This document shows positions 60,027 to 64,000 of a stretch of 64,000 nucleotides of DNA, piece after piece. A program made the position numbers and the translations under genes. The notes under the pieces were generated by a model. That model ran no database searches. It worked only from the letters and a program-made list of their open reading frames with translations, and had not been told where the DNA came from. How positions within the stretch are numbered: position 1 is the first letter of the stretch; every line of letters starts with the position of its first letter. This DNA is from an uncultured Clostridia bacterium (GTDB taxonomy: Bacteria; Bacillota; Clostridia; Oscillospirales; Ruminococcaceae). The stretch covers positions 97,310 to 161,309 of the forward strand of contig CANQLI010000004.1 of NCBI GenBank assembly GCA_947624675.1, given 5' to 3'.

Positions 60027-61382
60027 CTATTTAATATCGTCGTCGTTAAAAGGGTCTCCGCACTGCGGACAGAACTTAGGAGGATTTTTAGGGTCCTCGG
60101 GCTCCCAGCCGCACTTGTCACACTTATAAAGCGGCTCTCCGGCGGGCTTTGGCTTTCCGCACTCCGTACAGAACTTACCCTTATTCGTAGCTCCGCACTC
60201 ACATACCCAGCCATCGGCAGGCTTCTGAGCACCGCATTCAGCGCAAAACTTTCCGGTATTTCCCGTCTTGCCGCAGGAGCAGGTCCAGCCGTCGTCAGCA
60301 GAAGGAGCAGGAGCAGGAGCTAACGCAGCGGCATTCTGTGCGTTCTGAACAGCCGCCATAGAGCCCTGTGGGTTCGGCGTGCCATCGGGTGCGTTCATAG
60401 GCTGGCTCATCATTCCTCCTGCCATACCCATTCCCATAAATCCTGTCATAGCGCCGCCTTCGTTTCCTGCGGCGGTCTCTCTCGCCTTGTTTATGCTCAT
60501 TCTGTCCATAGCATATAAAAGTCCGTTGTTCTGTGCGGCTGCCGCCTCCTGGAACTTAGAAATCTTATCCTTGCTCTCGTCATCGACATTAAGCTCGATA
60601 GCAAGCGAGGTCAAAACGATTCCTCTCTTTGTAAGCCAAGCCTCCTCGAGCTGTTTGTTCATCTCAGCCGCAAGCTCATCAGGATATGCGCCTATCTGAT
60701 CATACGGTATCATTTTTGCTGAGATCTGTGTGAGAGCTATCTGGAATTTCGGCTTCATCTCGTTTTTCATCATCGAGATTATCTTTGAGCCGTCATCGCT
60801 CGTTCTTGTAAGCGCGACATCGGGATTCATCAGAACATTTTCATAAAATGCGATAGGATTTTTTATCTGAAACTCAAACGCTCCGTGTCCCTGAGCATTT
60901 ATCGTTATTCTCGTTTCGCCGTCACGGAAAGGGATATTTCCGAATCCGACCGGGTTATCGGTAAGCGGTTTAATGTTTATATAAACAAGCCTCATAGTGT
61001 TTGTGGACTGTCCGCCGGCCGTAAAACGGTGACCGATATTCTTAATTGACGGTATAAAGTCCTTAAAACCGCCGCCCAAGAGCGAAGGCTCTACCGAGGA
61101 ATCATACTTATACTGACCTGTGGTCTGTTCTGTGTCGGCGATAACAAAATCGTGTACCTTTCCGTTTTCGACAAGCACAGCCGCCTGTCCTACCGCGACA
61201 TCAAAAACCGAGCCGTTTGTAATGACCTTATCGCTCGCGTTATTAACAGCCGAGCCTCTTACTATTTTTGTTGCAGGCATAGCCATATGATCCTGTGTCA
61301 TACCGTCACAGCGAAAATAGTCTACAACCTGATCTCTTAGATTTGAGCCAAGCGCTCCAATTGCCATTTTAATAAGTCCCAT
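60027..61382 (-). CDS. SPFH/virion-core family protein with zinc ribbons (YdjI-like)
   Basis: 451 residues. The N-terminal ~300 residues are a YdjI-type SPFH (band 7-like) domain: 'QAAVLVENGKVHDFVIADTE', 'GFGNIPFRDGETRITINAQG' and 'VDDESKDKISKFQEAAAAQN'. A Met/Gly/Ala-rich linker follows, then three Cys4 units: 'CSCGKTGNTGKFCAECG', 'CECGATNKGKFCTECG' and a rubredoxin-like 'CDKCGWEPEDPKNPPKFCPQCG'. B. subtilis YdjI recruits PspA to stressed membrane together with YdjG and YdjH. The same gene order (G, H, I) is present here, without pspA in view. Confidence 0.9.
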   Translation of the reverse strand: MGLIKMAIGALGSNLRDQVVDYFRCDGMTQDHMAMPATKIVRGSAVNNASDKVITNGSVFDVAVGQAAVLVENGKVHDFVIADTEQTTGQYKYDSSVEPSLLGGGFKDFIPSIKNIGHRFTAGGQSTNTMRLVYINIKPLTDNPVGFGNIPFRDGETRITINAQGHGAFEFQIKNPIAFYENVLMNPDVALTRTSDDGSKIISMMKNEMKPKFQIALTQISAKMIPYDQIGAYPDELAAEMNKQLEEAWLTKRGIVLTSLAIELNVDDESKDKISKFQEAAAAQNNGLLYAMDRMSINKARETAAGNEGGAMTGFMGMGMAGGMMSQPMNAPDGTPNPQGSMAAVQNAQNAAALAPAPAPSADDGWTCSCGKTGNTGKFCAECGAQKPADGWVCECGATNKGKFCTECGKPKPAGEPLYKCDKCGWEPEDPKNPPKFCPQCGDPFNDDDIK

Positions 61383-61443
61383 AACAATTACCTCTTTTCA
61401 TAAAATATACAAAGGAGCTTCTTACTCCTTATTTTACATCTGA

Positions 61444-62142
61444 CTAAGCCATACACAAAACATCGGCTATCTTCCAGGTTCGCTCTATCGAAGCTTCTAT
61501 CGCCTCGCCGCAGGCAGGACATACCTTTTCACCGACGCTTGAGATAGGCGCTCCGCAGTTTTTACATTTCAAGCTTTCGTTTTCACCATTAGACCCGTAC
61601 TGCAAAAAATACACATAAGACACCTTGTATTTATGCTGTGAAAGCCTTCCGCCCTTTATGTATTCTACCGCCGCTTCAAAGTCGATAAGCGCTTCCTCGT
61701 TAGTCCTTTTGTACCCTGATATTACTACCCTGTGGACCTTAACATTGCTGTATTCTTCAAGTCTTGTGTTTTCTGTCTTTTTCATATCAAGAGCCGACTG
61801 AACAGAGTCGGCAAGCTGTGAAGTACAGTTATCTCTTATACCAAAAACAACACCGGAGGACAGCGCATTAAAATACTCAGGCAAAAATCCCTTTATATAG
61901 CTTCTCGCAAGCTCTATCCCAAATTCCGGGAAGTCCCTTAAAATCATATCCCGATAAACAGGCTCTGTGCCGGACAAGCTTTTTGGCGTATTCATCTGAT
62001 CTTCGTCCGCCTGTTTTACAGCGCTCAATATGCTGCTTATGCCACTGTTTTTAAATGACCTTTTAATGAAAAGCACCGAAAGTATCACCAAAATCAAAAC
62101 AAACAGCAGAACTCCGGCAAAAACCAAAAGTATTATCTTCAT
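61444..62142 (-). CDS. membrane protein with Tim44-like domain and zinc ribbon (YdjH-like)
   Basis: 232 residues. An N-terminal membrane helix (about 3-27) is followed by an alpha/beta domain (about 70-195) reminiscent of Tim44-like modules ('ELARSYIKGFLPEYFNALSS', 'VHRVVISGYKRTNEEALIDF'). A C-terminal zinc ribbon, 'CKNCGAPISSVGEKVCPACG', completes it. It starts 9 bases after the YdjG-like gene. In B. subtilis YdjG and YdjH form the membrane anchor for YdjI. Assignment rests on order and layout. Confidence 0.8.
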   Translation of the reverse strand: MKIILLVFAGVLLFVLILVILSVLFIKRSFKNSGISSILSAVKQADEDQMNTPKSLSGTEPVYRDMILRDFPEFGIELARSYIKGFLPEYFNALSSGVVFGIRDNCTSQLADSVQSALDMKKTENTRLEEYSNVKVHRVVISGYKRTNEEALIDFEAAVEYIKGGRLSQHKYKVSYVYFLQYGSNGENESLKCKNCGAPISSVGEKVCPACGEAIEASIERTWKIADVLCMA

Positions 62143-62151
62143 AACAACAAC

Positions 62152-63237
62152 CTACATAAACATAAAGTATCCGGCAATTCCCGCAAGAAAGCCTCCGACA
62201 GCTCCCAGAGCGGTGAATACCGTAAGCTTTATTTTATCTATCGGAAGATTTCCGATAAACTTTCCCGTCTGTCCGTTCATTGCAAACAGGTAGTTTTTAT
62301 CCTGATATTTCGTATAAAGAAGCCATGCCGGAAGCAGTGCATAATCCTTGCTCTTGACCTTGACATCGGCATCAAAGCTCTTTACTGTAACCGATTCATA
62401 ATCCGTTGTTCTCTTAAGCTCTTCCTCAAGAGTGTTCTTTATCCTTAGCTCTGCTCTTTCATAGCATTCATCCGCATTCAAATCATATCTTTCCGCAAGA
62501 AAGCCCGCAAGGTAAGACGGCGAAAACTCGGTGATCTCCCTGTAATCATACGGCTCGATCGAATCCATAGCATCATTCTCTATCTTTTTGGAGGCATCAA
62601 CCGGCACCTGATCTACCGTTACAGAGCCTCTTCTCAAAAAGCTGTAATATGATGTCTCGCTGTACTCATTATTTCCGTTTCTGTAACGCCTCTGAGTTGT
62701 GCCCTCGCCGGAGAGCATACCGCTTGCATCCGCCGAATAAAGCCAGAACGGTACATACACTCCCTGCATCTTTTCAACAACATTATTAGGGTCAAAGTCC
62801 TTCGGGGTAAGCGGTTTTTTTGCAAAGCTCTTAAAAGCATCCATCACCTTTGACTTATCGACCTTAAACGGGATCACGTACTTAGGAGAAAAATCTCCTA
62901 TTACCTGCTCCGACATAACAACTGGGTTTTGGCAATAAACGCATATGGTAGCTGCGGTAGTTCTGTTTGTTATTATCTCCGCTCCGCAGTGTGAACAGGT
63001 GTAAGCTACAAGATCGCTGTTTTCCGTTCCGTCGGTCGAGCGGTACTGTGACTTATCCCCCTCAAGCTCTCTGTGCTTTTCCGCCTTTTCCTCCTCTATA
63101 TTATTCTCCCCTAGCGCTTCAAGCTGTGCATTTGTAAACTCGTCCTCGCAATATTTACACTTAAAGCTGCCCGTGCTCGCGTTCCACGCTAAATCTCCTC
63201 CGCAGGTCGGACATTTATATGTAATGTTTTTTGACAT
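62152..63237 (-). CDS. zinc-ribbon membrane protein (YdjG-like)
   Basis: 361 residues, with GAGGAGG before ATG 63237. An N-terminal zinc ribbon, 'CPTCGGDLAWNASTGSFKCKYC', is followed by a second, 'CSHCGAEIITNRTTAATICVYC'. A large domain begins 'FSPKYVIPFKVDKSKVMDAF', with 'KPLTPKDFDPNNVVEKMQGVYVPFWLYSA' in part. A C-terminal membrane helix (about 340-360) ends the protein. This matches the YdjG family, often misnamed primosomal/helicase-like because of its zinc fingers. It is likely a membrane-stress sensor in complex with YdjH and YdjI. Confidence 0.88.
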   Translation of the reverse strand: MSKNITYKCPTCGGDLAWNASTGSFKCKYCEDEFTNAQLEALGENNIEEEKAEKHRELEGDKSQYRSTDGTENSDLVAYTCSHCGAEIITNRTTAATICVYCQNPVVMSEQVIGDFSPKYVIPFKVDKSKVMDAFKSFAKKPLTPKDFDPNNVVEKMQGVYVPFWLYSADASGMLSGEGTTQRRYRNGNNEYSETSYYSFLRRGSVTVDQVPVDASKKIENDAMDSIEPYDYREITEFSPSYLAGFLAERYDLNADECYERAELRIKNTLEEELKRTTDYESVTVKSFDADVKVKSKDYALLPAWLLYTKYQDKNYLFAMNGQTGKFIGNLPIDKIKLTVFTALGAVGGFLAGIAGYFMFM

Positions 63238-63250
63238 CTATATTCCTCCT

Positions 63251-63541
63251 CTACTTATTTGAGATCATATGCGTATCCTTTCGCAAGAACTTATCCGACT
63301 TATCCGAAAGGGTCACTTCAGACGAAACATAGTGATTAGCTTGAGTTGATTTTGTCTTTGTGCGGCTCATTGATATAAGCACCGTCGCAGTTATCAGTCC
63401 CACGATCAGCGCACCAACAAGTCCGAACAGTACTGCGGATACCGGCGAACCGCCATTGTCCGCAAACGCTCCTATACTCAATAGCGAAAAAAACATTAGA
63501 AATATTCCCGTCTGTAAAACTATCCGTTTCCCAGTCGTCAT
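63251..63541 (-). CDS. small membrane protein resembling the C-terminal tail of a TPM-domain protein
   Basis: 96 residues, first gene of the YdjG-H-I-like operon (13 bases upstream of ydjG-like). A signal peptide (about 5-27, 'SIGAFADN') is followed by one membrane helix (about 33-56) and a polar tail 'NHYVSSEVTLSDKSDKFLRK'. That tail resembles the segment after the membrane helix of TPM (phosphatase-like) proteins, yet the TPM domain that should lie between signal peptide and helix is missing. It may be a deletion derivative or a natural short partner. The relation is from pattern memory, not alignment. Confidence 0.6.
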   Translation of the reverse strand: MTTGKRIVLQTGIFLMFFSLLSIGAFADNGGSPVSAVLFGLVGALIVGLITATVLISMSRTKTKSTQANHYVSSEVTLSDKSDKFLRKDTHMISNK

Positions 63542-63746
63542 ATAAAAGCCTCCTTTTAATACTTAACTGTTTAATAAAAAATCATCTGATATTTAATATA
63601 AATCAAAGTCTTATATGTCAATTATACCAAAGCTTTTGACAAATTGCAATACGATTCGTTTATTTTATACAAATTATGCGCAAAATATCCCGAGCCGTTT
63701 ACATTAAAGTTATATGACTAAAAACGGTATAAAATTATTTTGCACT

Positions 63747-63773
63747 AAAAAAGCCGCCTGATTTGACAGACGG
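63747..63773 (-). terminator. terminator of the gene entering from the right edge
   Basis: On the minus strand CCGTCTG - TCAAAT - CAGGCGG(C) followed by T6. Bases 63542-63746 are AT-rich; no gene is seen. Confidence 0.75.
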
Positions 63774-63825
63774 TTATGTGTTACTACTATTTGATACAAA
63801 CAGAAAAATGCTGACTCCTCACTTT

Positions 63826-64000
63826 TTATTCCGATGAGTTTTTATTTGCCTTTTTCTTCTTTTTAGGCTTTGATTCGGGTAGCTCGTCATACATTGCCAT
63901 AAACAGATCTGTTAAAAGCTCTTTATTATCAATGTCATCAACTCGAAGTAATTTCTTTCTGCCGCCTTCACTTATTGCATCATATTCAGCCTCGGGCAGC
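63826..64000 (-). CDS. C-terminal end of an unidentified protein
   Basis: The minus-strand frame is open from the window edge to TAA at 63826-63828, giving 57 in-window residues. The part seen begins 'LPEAEYDAISEGGRKKLLRV' and ends with a Lys-rich run 'KPKKKKKANKNSSE'. No family is recognisable from this fragment. A terminator 53 bases beyond the stop supports a real gene. Confidence 0.6.
   Translation of the reverse strand, partial: LPEAEYDAISEGGRKKLLRVDDIDNKELLTDLFMAMYDELPESKPKKKKKANKNSSE

Noticed and set aside
1..64000. tRNA and rRNA genes
   Set aside because: I looked for tRNA-like T-loop motifs and conserved rRNA segments by eye and found none; a tRNAscan-SE run would be decisive.

Overview
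The window reads as a chromosomal segment of an anaerobic, spore-forming Clostridia member, most likely Ruminococcaceae/Oscillospirales (Ruminococcus-like). The grounds are moderately AT-rich DNA, a type I dockerin on a leucine-rich surface protein, YpeB (spore germination), MurT/GatD, class B sortase, T-box control of thrS, rubredoxin, and intracellular cellobiose phosphorylase next to a GH74-type glucanase. The genus is inference. I saw no rRNA, tRNA or CRISPR array.

Layout. 1-2.4 kb: end of an aldolase-domain gene, then a VTC-domain/DUF4956 pair. 2.7-5.3 kb: a T-box, a small membrane protein and thrS. 5.46-7.16 kb: an AT-rich cassette bounded by 93-bp direct repeats that copy the 3' end and terminator of rny. 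It carries four tiny or small Cys-rich genes and a divergent ribbon-helix-helix gene. 7.1-8.7 kb: rny with a long leader. 9.2-11.2 kb: an amidase_6 gene, a small membrane-anchored protein, and a LytTR regulator whose end is disturbed by a G10 tract. 11.7-16.8 kb: a holin-like pair, a secreted repeat/3D-domain protein, an HTH regulator and a BspA-like/dockerin protein. 17-18.5 kb: a sodium:alanine symporter.

18.6-27.7 kb is a surface-glycan operon: two GT2 enzymes, an ABC-2 exporter, a GlfT2-like galactofuranosyltransferase, an FrhB/polysaccharide pyruvyl transferase fusion, and UDP-galactopyranose mutase. 27.8-30.8 kb: maf, a small unknown gene, murT and gatD. 30.8-37.8 kb, minus strand: SpoIID-like, SH3-3D, sortase B, CinA, ThiI and cysteine desulfurase. 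38.3-45.1 kb: ypeB, eno, FliB-like methylase, ArsC-like, a large ECF sigma factor and 8-oxoguanine glycosylase. 45.3-60 kb is carbohydrate-centred: an SSS symporter, GH94 phosphorylase, rubredoxin, a GH25 lysozyme with tandem 94-residue repeats, a DtxR regulator, a sugar ABC transporter and a GH74 enzyme. 60-63.5 kb: a YdjG-YdjH-YdjI-like membrane-stress operon headed by a small protein resembling the tail of a TPM protein.

Three things are not explained by ordinary annotation. (1) A dispersed ~115-bp repeat occurs six times. Each copy has the same 18-nt hairpin, and four copies keep a ~34-42-codon open frame for nearly the same peptide. (2) The rny-3'-end cassette looks like an integrase-less element with its own promoters, an operator and Cys-rich microproteins. 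(3) A 94-residue repeat module is shared by a 3D-domain protein and a GH25 lysozyme 36 kb apart.
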